The translations under genes and the position numbers were made by a program. Below are positions 16,245 through 26,580 of a DNA stretch of 64,000 bases, piece after piece (positions within the stretch are counted from its first letter, which is position 1; each line of letters opens with the position of its first letter). The DNA comes from Candidatus Kapaibacterium sp. Its GTDB lineage: Bacteria > Bacteroidota > Ignavibacteria > Kapaibacteriales > UBA2268. The notes under the pieces are model-generated. The model searched no databases, was not told where the DNA came from, and saw nothing but the letters and a program-made list of their open reading frames with translations. The stretch is from the NCBI GenBank assembly GCA_023957315.1, contig JAMLHE010000001.1:372001-436000 (forward strand). Direction: 5' to 3'.

Positions 16245-18470
16245 TTAGAAGGCGATTAGTTGCTTGAGCATGTCCAGCACCTTGTTTTCGTTGGGGAGTA
16301 CGTCCTCCTCGTAAACGGGGGCGTATGGGATATGCGAATCTTTGGCTGCAAGACGCATTACCGGAGCATCGAGCCACGGGAAAGCATTTTGGGAGATTGT
16401 TGCCGAAATTTCGGCTCCGAATCCGGCTGTCATTGTGTCTTCGTGCACTATCATGACGCGTCCGGTGCGTTTGACTGATTCGAGCACCAACTCTTTGTCC
16501 CAAGGAATAATTGTACGCAAATCAATGATTTCAACAGTTTTGTCGAATTCCTTCTCGAAGCGTTTTACGGCATTGACCGAATCTTTGACACCCATTCCAT
16601 AAGTGATAATAGTAGCACTATCGCCGGATTTGACGGTTTTACCCACTCCGAACGGAATGAGATAATTTTCGTCAGGTTCGATTGTACGAGCAAATGGCAA
16701 ACGATACATGCCCTTGTGTTCGCAGAAAATAACGGGGTCGTCCAATCTGCAAGCAGTTTTGAGCAAGCCCTTTGCATCTGCGGCATTGCTTGGGTAAGCT
16801 ATCATGATGCCCGGGATATGAGCAAAAATAGCTTCGATATTTTGTGAGTGGCACAATCCGCCGTGAATATAGCCGCCAACAGCCACGCGAGTGACTACAG
16901 GCGCTTTGAAACCACCGTTGGAACGGAAGCGCATTGTGGCAACTTCATTTTTGTATTGCATGAATGCGGGCCAAATGTAATCACCAAACTGAATTTCGAT
17001 GACGGGTTTGAATCCGCGAACTGCTAAACCGAGAGCCACACCAACGATTGATGCTTCGGCAAGAGGTGAATTGAACACGCGCTCTTCGCCGTATTCATTG
17101 CTGAGCCCACGTGTAGCGGTAAAAACTCCGCCTTTGGGGTCGGCAACGTCTTCGCCGAAAATCACCATTTTGTCGTTGAGCCTCATTTCTTCCATCATGG
17201 CATGATTGACAGCGTCAACGAGCACTGCAGGATTGCCCTCTTTGGGTTCTGAGGTAGCGTAATCCAACAATCGTGTTGATTCGTCAGCAAAAACATGTTT
17301 AGTAGAATCTTCTGCCACTACGTCCGGGCGTCCTTCTGCCCATGCGATAGCTTCATTAATTTCGTTTATAACTTCGGCGCGGAGTGCTTCAATTTCGTCC
17401 AAAGTTGTTAATTCGTGGTGAATCATATAGTCGGACAAAATTGCGATACAATCCCGTTTTGATTTTCCGGCAGCAAGTTCCTCTTCGGAACGATATTTTC
17501 TGTGGTCATCGGACGACGAGTGCGGAAGCAATCTTTCGACTACTGCGTGCAAAAGTGCCGGACCGCGACCTGCTCTGATATATTCGACTGCATCGCGAGC
17601 TGCCTTGACCGATTCAAAATAGTCAGTTCCATCATACTCTTTCATCAACAAATTTGGATAGCAGCAGAATGAATAAACCACGCTTCCACCCATAGATTGG
17701 TCTGCTTTGGGAACGGAAATTGCGTAGCCGTTGTCCTGAATATGGAACATCACAGGTAATTTTTCGCGAGTAGCCCAATTGACTGCTTCGTAAAATTCAC
17801 CTTGACTTGTAGTTCCTTCGCCGGATGCTACGTAAGTTACTTCATCTGCGCCAAGTTTTTTGGAAGCAAGGGCGCAACCCGTAGCATTGAGGAATTGAGT
17901 GCCTGTGGGTGATGATTGAGTTGGTAGATTGAGCCTTGGGTGACCGTAGTGACCGGGCATTTGTCTGCCGCCAGTTGCAGGGTCTTCCGCTTTGTGTAAT
18001 GCAAGCAAGAAATAATCCCTAAGGCTAAAACCCATTCCGAAAGAAAAAGCCATATCACGATAATATGTCCATCCCCAGTCTTTACCGGATTCCATCGCAA
18101 ATGCGATAGCTGTTTGGGTGGCTTCGTGACCACTACAACCGATATGGAAGAATGATTTGCCTTGTTTGACAAGAGTCAAATGCTTCTCGTCAGTATGGCG
18201 TGATTGCATCATATTTTTCAAAGCTCTCATCAGATGCTCTTTGTCTAAGTTCAAAGAGATATGAGGCGGTTCGGAACGGTCGAGTTTTCTGCGGTCAACG
18301 CTGCAATCATCGCCACGTCCGTGGTGGCATGATGAGCCGACTTGCTCCGGTAGAACGTCAATTTTGATTATACGTTCGTAAGCATCAACTTTTTTACCAT
18401 TCGATTTTGTAGTTGATTCTGTATTGTTTATTTTTGGTTCTGGGGTTTCGGGATTAGTTTTTTTTGCCAT
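16245..18470 (-). CDS. Fused alpha-beta 2-oxoacid dehydrogenase E1
   Basis: The 741-residue protein joins the E1 alpha and E1 beta subunits of a thiamine-diphosphate-dependent 2-oxoacid dehydrogenase in one chain. The alpha part (about residues 75-380) has the TPP motif GEGTTSQGEFYEAVNWATRE ... DNGYAIS near residue 217. The beta part (about 400-741) has the transketolase pyrimidine-binding and C-terminal domains (FGEDVADPKGGVF, RFRSNGGFKAPVVTR, DLRTIIPWD). The reaction is oxidative decarboxylation with transfer of the acyl group to the lipoyl group of E2. The sequence type fits branched-chain 2-oxoacids, but pyruvate cannot be excluded. Fused E1 of this kind is common in Bacteroidota. E2 and E3 are not in the window. 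Confidence 0.9.
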   Translation of the reverse strand: MAKKTNPETPEPKINNTESTTKSNGKKVDAYERIIKIDVLPEQVGSSCHHGRGDDCSVDRRKLDRSEPPHISLNLDKEHLMRALKNMMQSRHTDEKHLTLVKQGKSFFHIGCSGHEATQTAIAFAMESGKDWGWTYYRDMAFSFGMGFSLRDYFLLALHKAEDPATGGRQMPGHYGHPRLNLPTQSSPTGTQFLNATGCALASKKLGADEVTYVASGEGTTSQGEFYEAVNWATREKLPVMFHIQDNGYAISVPKADQSMGGSVVYSFCCYPNLLMKEYDGTDYFESVKAARDAVEYIRAGRGPALLHAVVERLLPHSSSDDHRKYRSEEELAAGKSKRDCIAILSDYMIHHELTTLDEIEALRAEVINEINEAIAWAEGRPDVVAEDSTKHVFADESTRLLDYATSEPKEGNPAVLVDAVNHAMMEEMRLNDKMVIFGEDVADPKGGVFTATRGLSNEYGEERVFNSPLAEASIVGVALGLAVRGFKPVIEIQFGDYIWPAFMQYKNEVATMRFRSNGGFKAPVVTRVAVGGYIHGGLCHSQNIEAIFAHIPGIMIAYPSNAADAKGLLKTACRLDDPVIFCEHKGMYRLPFARTIEPDENYLIPFGVGKTVKSGDSATIITYGMGVKDSVNAVKRFEKEFDKTVEIIDLRTIIPWDKELVLESVKRTGRVMIVHEDTMTAGFGAEISATISQNAFPWLDAPVMRLAAKDSHIPYAPVYEEDVLPNENKVLDMLKQLIAF

Positions 18471-18535
18471 ATTTGTGTATTAGTAAAAATGGGGTTTAAC
18501 AATATTTTTCATTTTCAAATCAGAGTAGAATATCA

Positions 18536-19672
18536 ATGTCATGGAATAAAATAATCGGACACGAAAAAATCAAAAGAATATTGCAAAATGATATACTAAA
18601 TAATTCAATTGCAAATGCTTATTGTTTTGTGGGACCGGAAGGAATCGGTAAAGATGCAATGGCAATTGCATTTGCTAAAGTGATGAATTGCAAGCAAGCA
18701 ATTCATGAAGATAATACGGTAGATGCGTGCGGAGTTTGCAAAAGTTGTCAGCAATTCGATAATTTGAGCCATCCCAACTTTGAATTGATTTTCTCGCTCC
18801 CAACGGGTAAAGCCGGAGATAGTGAATCGCCATTTGAAAAGCTCGACAACGAGCAATTCGCCGAAGTTAGGCGAGAACTTCAGTCGAAATCCGAAAATCA
18901 TTATCACAGAATGGAAATCAAGGGTGCAAATTTCATTCGTGTATCATTCATACGATTTGTGAAAAGGAAACTTTTGCTCTCAAATAGTGTCCCGGGACGA
19001 AGATTCATACTTGTCAGCCGAGCAGACGAAATGAATGTAGAATCGGCAAATGCTTTCTTGAAAACTTTGGAAGAGCCTCATAACGACGTGACGATAGTTC
19101 TGACATCATCGAAAGCTGAAGGAATGTTGCCAACGATAATGTCTCGCTGCCGAAAAGTGCAATTTTCACCTGTAGAAGCCGGGCAAATCAAAAAGGAACT
19201 GATTGAAAATTACGGATTCGACGAAGAATCTGCTCATACTGCATCATTGTTTTCGGGTGGTTCGCCTGTGCGAGCATTGCAATTTGAGAGCTCCGATTTG
19301 GCAGCATCTCGCAATGCTATGGTGAATATGCTCCGTCAAAGTCTCAAACGCAAAGATTTTCAGCTTAACTTATCAGCCGCAGTGGAGGAACTTGTCGCTA
19401 CGAAAGATAAAAATAAATTATTCAATGATTTGAAGCTTTTCCAACTTTGGTTGAGAGACGTTTCTGCCAATAGATACGGCGGCGGTGCGAACTTATTCAA
19501 TTCTGATGATGCGCTCACAATCATCAAATTTGACAGTGCTTTCCGCGATAAAAATATACTGAAAGCAATCGAAGAAGTGGATGCTTCTATGGCGCTTGTG
19601 CATCGGAATGTAAATCCACAATTGATACTTTATAAATTGTTTTTCAAATTAAGGGAAATTTTTCTTGTTTAA
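18536..19672 (+). CDS. holB: DNA polymerase III delta-prime-like clamp-loader subunit
   Basis: The 378-residue protein has the AAA+ fold of clamp-loader subunits. It has GPEGIGKD at residues 33-40 (the usual Ser/Thr after GK is Asp), a four-cysteine zinc module (C51, C64, C67, C70), and the sensor region RRFILVSRADEMNVESANAFLKTLEEP, followed by TSSKAEGMLPTIMSRCRKVQF. These mark the delta-prime/DnaX family. The altered P-loop residue fits delta-prime, which does not hydrolyse ATP, better than DnaX. It works with DnaX and HolA to load the sliding clamp. It is followed by ricT, an order typical of Bacteroidota. Confidence 0.9.
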   Translation: MSWNKIIGHEKIKRILQNDILNNSIANAYCFVGPEGIGKDAMAIAFAKVMNCKQAIHEDNTVDACGVCKSCQQFDNLSHPNFELIFSLPTGKAGDSESPFEKLDNEQFAEVRRELQSKSENHYHRMEIKGANFIRVSFIRFVKRKLLLSNSVPGRRFILVSRADEMNVESANAFLKTLEEPHNDVTIVLTSSKAEGMLPTIMSRCRKVQFSPVEAGQIKKELIENYGFDEESAHTASLFSGGSPVRALQFESSDLAASRNAMVNMLRQSLKRKDFQLNLSAAVEELVATKDKNKLFNDLKLFQLWLRDVSANRYGGGANLFNSDDALTIIKFDSAFRDKNILKAIEEVDASMALVHRNVNPQLILYKLFFKLREIFLV

Positions 19673-19783
19673 TGAGAATAATTGTTTAAATTGCATACGT
19701 TAAATGCATTTTTTTACATTATTTTCTTTTAATAGATAGATTTGTTGACATAGATATGCAAGATAAAATCTTGAAAACTTGTT

Positions 19784-20884
19784 ATGACTTCACATATAAA
19801 TATAATAGATGTTGGTATATCGTATAAATTAGACGATGCCTTATTCCCGAAATCCAAATTGGAAGCATTTGGAGCAAGAAGTGATGGGTATCTGAAAGAA
19901 TTCGAGTATATCAATGACATCCCAAAATCCGGTTTATCCCAAATTGACTACCTCCTTAGCAATGGCGAAAAGTATTCTAAACACTATTTTGCTGAATATA
20001 TCGAAGTTGCTTTCAAAGGCAACCACAAAAAATTATTTATCAACGTAAACAAGCTTGATTTGCGATATGATGAATTAGTCGTTGTGGAATGCGAGGGCGG
20101 CTTTGATTTAGGTAGAGTGGTGAATTTTTGCGACAACACCGAAAAATATAAAAAGGATATTGCTGCTGAGCCCAACTTTTTTCAGTTGCTACGTAAGGCT
20201 ACCAAGGCAGACTTGAGATATTTCAATCGTAAAATTGAAGATGAGCGAAATGTCGTTTGTAAGTGCAGAGAGATTGTCCAGCTTCATAATTTGGACATGA
20301 AAGTAACAGAATCGTACTGGCAGTATGACCGTCAGCGACTGACAATATTTTTTACAGCACCCCAGAGAATCGATTTTCGAGAATTGGTCAAGGAATTAGC
20401 AAAAAATTTCAAAACACGAATTGAACTGAGGCAAATCAGTTCTCGCGATGAAGCTAAGAGATTAGGTTCATTTGTTGGTCCATGTGGCCGGGAGCTATGC
20501 TGTACATCATTTTTATGCAATTTCGAACATGTCACTCTCGACCATGCACGAGCCCAACACCTTTCTAATAATATATCAAAATTATCGGGTAATTGCGGCA
20601 GATTGAAATGTTGTATCAAATTTGAATATGAAGCCTATGCAATTGCAGCTGAAAAATACCCGCCGATTCATTCAATAGTTAATACTGAGGATGGAATGGC
20701 AAAAATTGCCAAGATTGATATTTTCAATGATATTGTGACTTTGTATGTAACAGACAAAGGGAGCTACCGCAAAATTTCGTCGGTTGAATTAAACGAATAT
20801 ATCAAGCAGGGCAAAGTGAAATACGCAGAAACACATCACCACAAAAATCACTTTGACGAAGAACTCAAATTCCTCGAAGATTAG
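19784..20884 (+). CDS. ricT: PSP1/RicT-like protein
   Basis: The 366-residue protein belongs to the PSP1 C-terminal family (YaaT/RicT). The family-defining cysteines are clear: GPCGRELCCTSFLCNFE at about residues 231-247 and GNCGRLKCC near 269. In Bacillus, RicT with RicA and RicF carries Fe-S clusters and affects RNase Y function, biofilm and sporulation; in this lineage the partner is unknown. It has an N-terminal extension of about 60 residues without recognised motifs. It follows holB by 111 bases and ends one base from the convergent gene at 20886. Confidence 0.9.
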   Translation: MTSHINIIDVGISYKLDDALFPKSKLEAFGARSDGYLKEFEYINDIPKSGLSQIDYLLSNGEKYSKHYFAEYIEVAFKGNHKKLFINVNKLDLRYDELVVVECEGGFDLGRVVNFCDNTEKYKKDIAAEPNFFQLLRKATKADLRYFNRKIEDERNVVCKCREIVQLHNLDMKVTESYWQYDRQRLTIFFTAPQRIDFRELVKELAKNFKTRIELRQISSRDEAKRLGSFVGPCGRELCCTSFLCNFEHVTLDHARAQHLSNNISKLSGNCGRLKCCIKFEYEAYAIAAEKYPPIHSIVNTEDGMAKIAKIDIFNDIVTLYVTDKGSYRKISSVELNEYIKQGKVKYAETHHHKNHFDEELKFLED

Positions 20885-20885
20885 T

Positions 20886-21539
20886 TTATTCTTTGATAAA
20901 ATCTTTGACTTTGGTAATCACAACAACTAAATCATTGTCTGATTTTGATTTTGATTGACGAATAGAAATTCTTGGATTTTCACGAGTCCAGCGATTGATA
21001 AGTTGCTCTAAATTTTTAACTCTGCCGTCTTGAGATACGGAATTCAGTGAATTTACAACAAATTCGACATGCAACTCACGATTGAATCTTAATAACATTT
21101 GCAATTCTTCTAACTTTTCAGTGCCATTGCTACTGAAATTGTCGTTATTAGAATCATAAATTTGTCCCTTGTAAAGCACAGTTCCCGGCTTTGGCACCAC
21201 TACGCCCCAATCTTCAGTTTGTTCGGCATAATCACTTGTTTCTAAAGTTCTGAATTTAAACTCACGACGCAAAATTTCACTATTATTCAATATTACAGTA
21301 TATTGAGTGTTCGAATTCAGCACTTGTTGGAATTCTCCGGAGATACTGTTTGATTGGCATTTGATTTTCTTACCTTGAGCATCACGAAATTCGATATCAA
21401 CACCCATTGGTTTTTTTGTTGTTTCATCAAATATTTGTCCTTTGACAAGAATATGAGTAAAATTTCTTGCATTAGCTTCATTAGTTACGAAGGCAAAAAG
21501 AACAATACCTAAAATCAATAGAATAAATTTATTAGCCAT
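20886..21539 (-). CDS. Exported protein with degenerate OmpA-like end
   Basis: The 217-residue product has a signal peptide (MANKFILLILGIVLFAFVTNEANA), a short carboxypeptidase-regulatory-like strand region (HILVKGQIFDETTKKPMGVDIEFRDAQG) and a C-terminal part with the strand-helix order of OmpA-like domains (ELHVEFVVNSLNSV, then a helix, ISIRQSKSK) but without the usual peptidoglycan-binding TD...R residues. An AGGA precedes the ATG. It is divergent from the PD40-OmpA gene, and the two share the short control region at 21540-21614, which suggests related envelope functions. No known family is recognised. Confidence 0.5.
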   Translation of the reverse strand: MANKFILLILGIVLFAFVTNEANARNFTHILVKGQIFDETTKKPMGVDIEFRDAQGKKIKCQSNSISGEFQQVLNSNTQYTVILNNSEILRREFKFRTLETSDYAEQTEDWGVVVPKPGTVLYKGQIYDSNNDNFSSNGTEKLEELQMLLRFNRELHVEFVVNSLNSVSQDGRVKNLEQLINRWTRENPRISIRQSKSKSDNDLVVVITKVKDFIKE

Positions 21540-21614
21540 TTACAAATCCTGTGGTAAACATTGAACAATTACATACGTTTTAACGAATATAATTCAACAA
21601 AATTACAAAAGAAG

Positions 21615-23702
21615 ATGATTAGCAAGACAAATTTCTTAATATTTTTATTATTATCACTTCTGACAGTCTCGATTTCAATGGCTCAAAACCCACTTGAATT
21701 GAGGAGACAACAATTTGGAAGAGCACAGATACCGAGCTTGATTGATTTGGGTGCACCTCTCAATGACAGCACTTTTAAGTTGTGGGACAAGTATATCAGA
21801 GATTATGCTCCTGCTGATAGTGCTTTTTTGGTTGTTTCGCAGATGGCAAGCCGACATTTTAATATCAACCGAGCAGCAGTAGCCAAATTCATTTACGAAT
21901 CATACCTTGAGTTATTCCCCGATATGGATTCAATCATCAATTCGCGTATTTATACTTGTGAACAAGTAATGCTGACTCAGGAACCAAATCCTGACACCAA
22001 ATCCATCTATCATAATTATATTTTGAAAAATGCACCCTCAGATGATGCTTTTGTTGCTGTCCAAAGGCTAACAGATGCATATATTAATAGGAAATTTTGG
22101 GATTCGGCTGTTTACGTTTACGAATATTATCGCCCATACTTTCCTAATTCACCAAGGCGATTTGAGAAAATAATCGAAATTTTAAAAGCTCCCTTGGAGG
22201 GTTTGGCAGTTCAAAATCTGGGCAATATGATAAATACTCGAGGCAACGAGTGGGACCCAACTCCCACGCCCGACGGACGCTTTCTATATTTCACGGGTGA
22301 CTCGAGGCAAGGCGGCAAGGGTCGTGCCGATATTTGGGTATCAGAAAAAGTTCGCGGTGAATGGCAGTTGCCAACAAATCTGGGCGCAAGCATTAACAGT
22401 TACCGTGATGAAACTATTGACAATGTTACTGTTGACGGAACTACCTTGATACTTTCGGGAAATTTCAAAGGCTCATTAGGAGAATTTGACATTTATTTTG
22501 CTGAAAAAGATTCTACCGAATGGAAATCTCTGACACATTTGCCTTATCCCATAAATACAAAATATCATGAGGAATCAGGATGCCTGACTGCCGATGGCAA
22601 GGCATTGTTATTTACAAGTGACAGACCCGGCGGAATTGGTCCATTTGTCAGAATATCCAATAGTTATTATCATGGGAATTTGATGGGAAATATGGATATA
22701 TATGTGTCTGTGAAGCAAGATGACGGCTCTTGGGGTCAACCAGTTAATCTCGGTCCAACTATCAATACTCCGTATGCAGAACGCTCGGTATTCTTGCACC
22801 CTGACGGAAAAACCCTTTATTTCAGTTCGGACGGACACCCGGGTTTGGGGAGATTAGACGTATTCAAATCTGTCAGATTGAGCGATACATCTTGGACTGA
22901 ATGGAGCGAACCTGTAAATTTGGGCAAGGAAATCAACAGTGCAAACGATGATTGGGGCTATGAAGTTGATATAACAGGCGAAACAGCTTATTTTGCCGGA
23001 AATAATTATGTGATTGGATACGGAGGTTGGGATATTTATTCGATTTCGTTGCCGAATAAGGCTCGACCGGAACAGGTAGTAAGAATTCGAGGTAAAGTTA
23101 CGGATTTGGAAGGCAATCCAATCAGTAGCATTATCAAGTGGGAAGACCTCGAAACAGGTGAAATAGTCGGCACTTTAAGAAGTGACCCACGCGACGGTTA
23201 TTATTTCATTGCTCTCAAACCCGGGAGATTATACGGTTACTTCGCCGAAAAGCCCGGATATTACTCATCATCTAAGCATATTGATTTACGCAATAATCAC
23301 GAAGGGACGGAAATCAACGAGGACATCGTTTTAGCTTCGATGGTAGAGCTTCAGCAGAAAAAGCAATCGGTTCAAATCAACAATATATTTTTCGATTTCG
23401 ACAAAGCAGAACTGAAAAAGGAATCATTTCCCGAGCTGAACAGATTAATAAAGCTGTTGAATTCGAACAGTCAAGTGAAAATTAAAATTGAAGGGCATAC
23501 AGACAACATCGGTAGCAACGAACGGAATAAGGAATTATCAAAGCAACGTGCCGAAGCAGTAAAGCAGTATCTAATTGCCAACAATATAGCTGCCAATCGC
23601 ATTACAGTTGTCTTTTTTGGGGCATCGCAACCAATTGTACCAAATGATTCGGAATCGAACAGAGCCAAAAATCGCCGAGTAAATATAGTGTTCCAAAATT
23701 GA
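21615..23702 (+). CDS. PD40 beta-propeller/OmpA family outer-membrane protein
   Basis: The product of about 695 residues has a signal peptide (MISKTNFLIFLLLSLLTVSISMAQ), a tetratricopeptide-like helical region, several PD40/WD40-like propeller repeats (for example PTPDGRFLYFTGDSRQGGKG, TADGKALLFTSDRPGGIG, HPDGKTLYFSSDGHPGLG), a carboxypeptidase-regulatory-like domain, and a complete OmpA-like peptidoglycan-binding domain (IFFDFDKAELKKES ... GHTDNIG ... RAKNRRVNI). It likely anchors an outer-membrane complex to peptidoglycan; this architecture resembles PorE/PD40-OmpA proteins linked to T9SS. The ATG at 21615 is chosen over an upstream TTG because the signal peptide starts there. Confidence 0.85.
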   Translation: MISKTNFLIFLLLSLLTVSISMAQNPLELRRQQFGRAQIPSLIDLGAPLNDSTFKLWDKYIRDYAPADSAFLVVSQMASRHFNINRAAVAKFIYESYLELFPDMDSIINSRIYTCEQVMLTQEPNPDTKSIYHNYILKNAPSDDAFVAVQRLTDAYINRKFWDSAVYVYEYYRPYFPNSPRRFEKIIEILKAPLEGLAVQNLGNMINTRGNEWDPTPTPDGRFLYFTGDSRQGGKGRADIWVSEKVRGEWQLPTNLGASINSYRDETIDNVTVDGTTLILSGNFKGSLGEFDIYFAEKDSTEWKSLTHLPYPINTKYHEESGCLTADGKALLFTSDRPGGIGPFVRISNSYYHGNLMGNMDIYVSVKQDDGSWGQPVNLGPTINTPYAERSVFLHPDGKTLYFSSDGHPGLGRLDVFKSVRLSDTSWTEWSEPVNLGKEINSANDDWGYEVDITGETAYFAGNNYVIGYGGWDIYSISLPNKARPEQVVRIRGKVTDLEGNPISSIIKWEDLETGEIVGTLRSDPRDGYYFIALKPGRLYGYFAEKPGYYSSSKHIDLRNNHEGTEINEDIVLASMVELQQKKQSVQINNIFFDFDKAELKKESFPELNRLIKLLNSNSQVKIKIEGHTDNIGSNERNKELSKQRAEAVKQYLIANNIAANRITVVFFGASQPIVPNDSESNRAKNRRVNIVFQN

Positions 23703-23711
23703 TTAGTAGTC

Positions 23712-26258
23712 TTACTTGTTCGGAATAGTGAAATAAAAAGTCGAACCAACATTGACTTCGCTCTTTACCCAGATTTTTCCGCCATGTTGCTCAATGTATT
23801 CTTTGCAAAGTATCAGCCCCAATCCTGAGCTTGTTTCGCCTTCGGTACCCGGTTGCGATACTTTTTTTGTAATATCGAACAGATTCGGGATGTCATTATT
23901 GTTAATTCCAATTCCGGTATCAGTAATAGAAATCATCGAATGTTTGGATGTCTTTTCAGCCGAAATTGTAATATGACCGCCTCTGCGAGAAAATTTTAGA
24001 GCATTGGTGAGTAAATTCCTCAATACTGCATTGAGCATGTTAGTGTCGGCGTAAACAAAAAATTCATCTGGTACATAGTTTGTCAGTACAATCTCTTTAT
24101 TTTTCAAATTTGCATTAATTATATTAATGTTATTTTGAATAAGCAAGCTGAAATTTGTTGTAGCCGGATTGAATTTGATGTCATTTCGCTTTATACTCGC
24201 CCATTCTAAAAGATTTTCGAGCAAACTGTACAATGACTCCGCTGAATGTTTCATTGTCTTAGTAAGTTCTTTCAAGTCTTCTTGAGCAAGGAGTTCCAGG
24301 TCGTCAGCTAAAAACTTAGTAAGCCCCAAAAAACCGTTAAAGGGTGAACGGAGGTCATGGGCAATAATGGAGAAAAATTTATCTTTTTCTTTAATTGAAA
24401 GTTCTAACTGATTTTTTGTATCGGTAATTTCTTGAATCAAAGCATTTTTCTGATTCAAATTGATTTCGAGATTCAGTTTTGTTTCGGTTAATTCATCAAG
24501 AAGTTGCTGCTGTCTTTCCTCTAGAAGCTTTCTACCAGTAATATCATGAATAAATCCATGCCATAAAATACAACCGTCATCATGCTTTTCGGGTCTTGCA
24601 AATCCGTTCAACCAACGGAGTCCTTTCTCGGGATGATTAATCCTAAAGTCAATTCGCCAATCTTCGAGTGTATCGCGAGATTTAATAATAGATTTGTAAA
24701 CATGAGGGAAATCATCTCGATGTATTTTATCGAAAATGTACTCCGAATTTTCTAATACCTCATACGGTCTAACTCCAAAAATGTCATAAATACCTTCGCT
24801 TGCAAATGGTAAATTCGAGCTACCATCAGCATTAAATTTGAATTGGTAAATCACACCCGGAAGCTGTCTTGATAATTTGGTTAGCAAATCATCTCGCACT
24901 TTGAGTAAATCTGTAGATAATTTGCTCTCTGTAATGTTAGTAGCAACCCCAAGCACGGCTCCACCCTCCACATCCGGCATATCGAAAGGTAATTTTGTTA
25001 TTTGATACCAAACTTTACCGTCAATAGAATTGGTTGTATGAATTTCCATGCTTCTCGGTTTGCCCGAATCAATTACATTTTGGTCGAGCGATACGAAAAT
25101 ATTCTGCTCCTCTTCCGTAAAGCCTAATTGCATATCGTTTTTGCCCACTACGTCTCCGGGCTTCATGCCGTAAGTGTGTGCAAATGCTTTATTAGACATT
25201 AAGTATTTACCCGTGTAATCTTTTGCAAAAACAAGGTTTGGTACAGCGTCAAGTACTGCGCGGAAACGGTTGCGTAAAGATTTTTCTTTGGATTCGCTTT
25301 TTGCTCTTAAGAGAGCAAGTCCTGTCAATCTGGTATAGATTTTCAGGATTTCAGCATTTTCCAGAGTCTTACCTTTTTTGAAAACGAGAGCAAAATCTCC
25401 AATCAAATCATTGCCCTTGAGGATTTTTACTATCCATATCTCTCCAATTCCAAAAGCAGTTTGAATAGACCACGCCACAGATTTAGGTAAAAGCGTAGAA
25501 CTTAATTCGGAAATAGAATTAAATTTAGTCAGAATAGAATTTTCTACTTTTTTGTTCATTTCAGGGTCAACAATCCACTTCTTGTTCTTCAATTCAAAGC
25601 CAAGCATTGAATTTATTTTTTCCATAAAACCTGAAAGTCCTGCAAAAGACTTCGTGATGTAATAATTTTCATCACTATTGAATAAATTCAAAACACCATA
25701 ATCTGCCTTCGAAATATCTAAAGCTGTATCTAAAATCTTTTTATAATTAATATTGTCGTGGGACATCGCCATGAATTCTTCGGAGTAGTCAATTAGCGAT
25801 TTCAGTTGGACATGTTCGTTATAAGAATCATAGGCATTGGTAAAAAATCCGATGTTATAATCTCTGTTTTTTATTTTAACTATAGAACTACGGATGTCAA
25901 CGTAAAACACTGTACCATTCCTATGCAAACACGGAATACTACGGCTGACTTTATCCTTGCGGTCTGATACACCATGAAAAACATCACTGACGAATTCTAA
26001 TGAATCTTTTGGGTGGATATCTCGGAAGTTTAAACTCAAGAACTGCTTTTGGGTATATCCAAATAGCGAACAAGCAGTATTACTTGCAAACACTAAATTG
26101 CCGGTTTCAACTTCGGCTAACAGCACTCCTTCGTTAGTTTGCTCAATGATTTGGCGAAAAATACTGTTATCCGCATACAAATAGTCAATCAACTCGGTAT
26201 TCTCATTCCGGTTGATTTCCAAGTCTTCACCATTATCTAACTTATCACTGCTTTTCAT
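23712..26258 (-). CDS. Multi-PAS sensor histidine kinase
   Basis: An 848-residue sensor kinase. Order: PAS at about 35-150, a GAF-like region at 170-320, PAS at about 335-450, PAS (PAS_3-like, LRWLNGFARP) at about 460-585, a coiled coil, HisKA with IIAHDLRSPFNG (His634), and a HATPase with AVLRNLLTNALKFS, ITDTGIGIN and SSGLGLILCKEY. There are no membrane segments, so it probably senses a cytoplasmic or diffusible signal. No response regulator lies next to it, making it an orphan kinase. It converges with the PD40-OmpA gene with nine bases between them. Confidence 0.93.
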   Translation of the reverse strand: MKSSDKLDNGEDLEINRNENTELIDYLYADNSIFRQIIEQTNEGVLLAEVETGNLVFASNTACSLFGYTQKQFLSLNFRDIHPKDSLEFVSDVFHGVSDRKDKVSRSIPCLHRNGTVFYVDIRSSIVKIKNRDYNIGFFTNAYDSYNEHVQLKSLIDYSEEFMAMSHDNINYKKILDTALDISKADYGVLNLFNSDENYYITKSFAGLSGFMEKINSMLGFELKNKKWIVDPEMNKKVENSILTKFNSISELSSTLLPKSVAWSIQTAFGIGEIWIVKILKGNDLIGDFALVFKKGKTLENAEILKIYTRLTGLALLRAKSESKEKSLRNRFRAVLDAVPNLVFAKDYTGKYLMSNKAFAHTYGMKPGDVVGKNDMQLGFTEEEQNIFVSLDQNVIDSGKPRSMEIHTTNSIDGKVWYQITKLPFDMPDVEGGAVLGVATNITESKLSTDLLKVRDDLLTKLSRQLPGVIYQFKFNADGSSNLPFASEGIYDIFGVRPYEVLENSEYIFDKIHRDDFPHVYKSIIKSRDTLEDWRIDFRINHPEKGLRWLNGFARPEKHDDGCILWHGFIHDITGRKLLEERQQQLLDELTETKLNLEINLNQKNALIQEITDTKNQLELSIKEKDKFFSIIAHDLRSPFNGFLGLTKFLADDLELLAQEDLKELTKTMKHSAESLYSLLENLLEWASIKRNDIKFNPATTNFSLLIQNNINIINANLKNKEIVLTNYVPDEFFVYADTNMLNAVLRNLLTNALKFSRRGGHITISAEKTSKHSMISITDTGIGINNNDIPNLFDITKKVSQPGTEGETSSGLGLILCKEYIEQHGGKIWVKSEVNVGSTFYFTIPNK

Positions 26259-26580
26259 TTACTTAATTCATCTATCATTTGCATTATCATTTTCCTAATG
26301 TAAGGACGATTTAGATGAATATTCCCTATAATTTTCTTTTCGTATTAATTATTACAATAAATTAATATATCAGAAACTAATATTTTATCATAACAAACTT
26401 ATGAAAAAATCAACAAAACTGATATATTTTTTTTTATCTGTGTTTTGTCATTTTGGCAGATAAATTCTTATGAAAAAGAACTTGCATATTAAAGATTTCA
26501 ATAATTTTTGCTATTTTCACACTTTATTAGAATGTCTAATTGGCATTTGAAATTTATTTTAAAAAATACGGAGTAGTATC
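26259..26580. other. Divergent control region
   Basis: This 322-bp spacer separates the sensor kinase (leftward) from a lipoprotein gene (rightward). It is very AT-rich and must hold both promoters, but I cannot place either with confidence. A 20-codon frame at 26401-26463 lacks a ribosome binding site and family resemblance and is not called. Confidence 0.4.

Noticed and set aside
26401..26463. Possible 20-codon leader peptide
   Set aside because: It has no ribosome binding site, no regulatory hairpin after it, and the downstream lipoprotein has no reason for attenuation.
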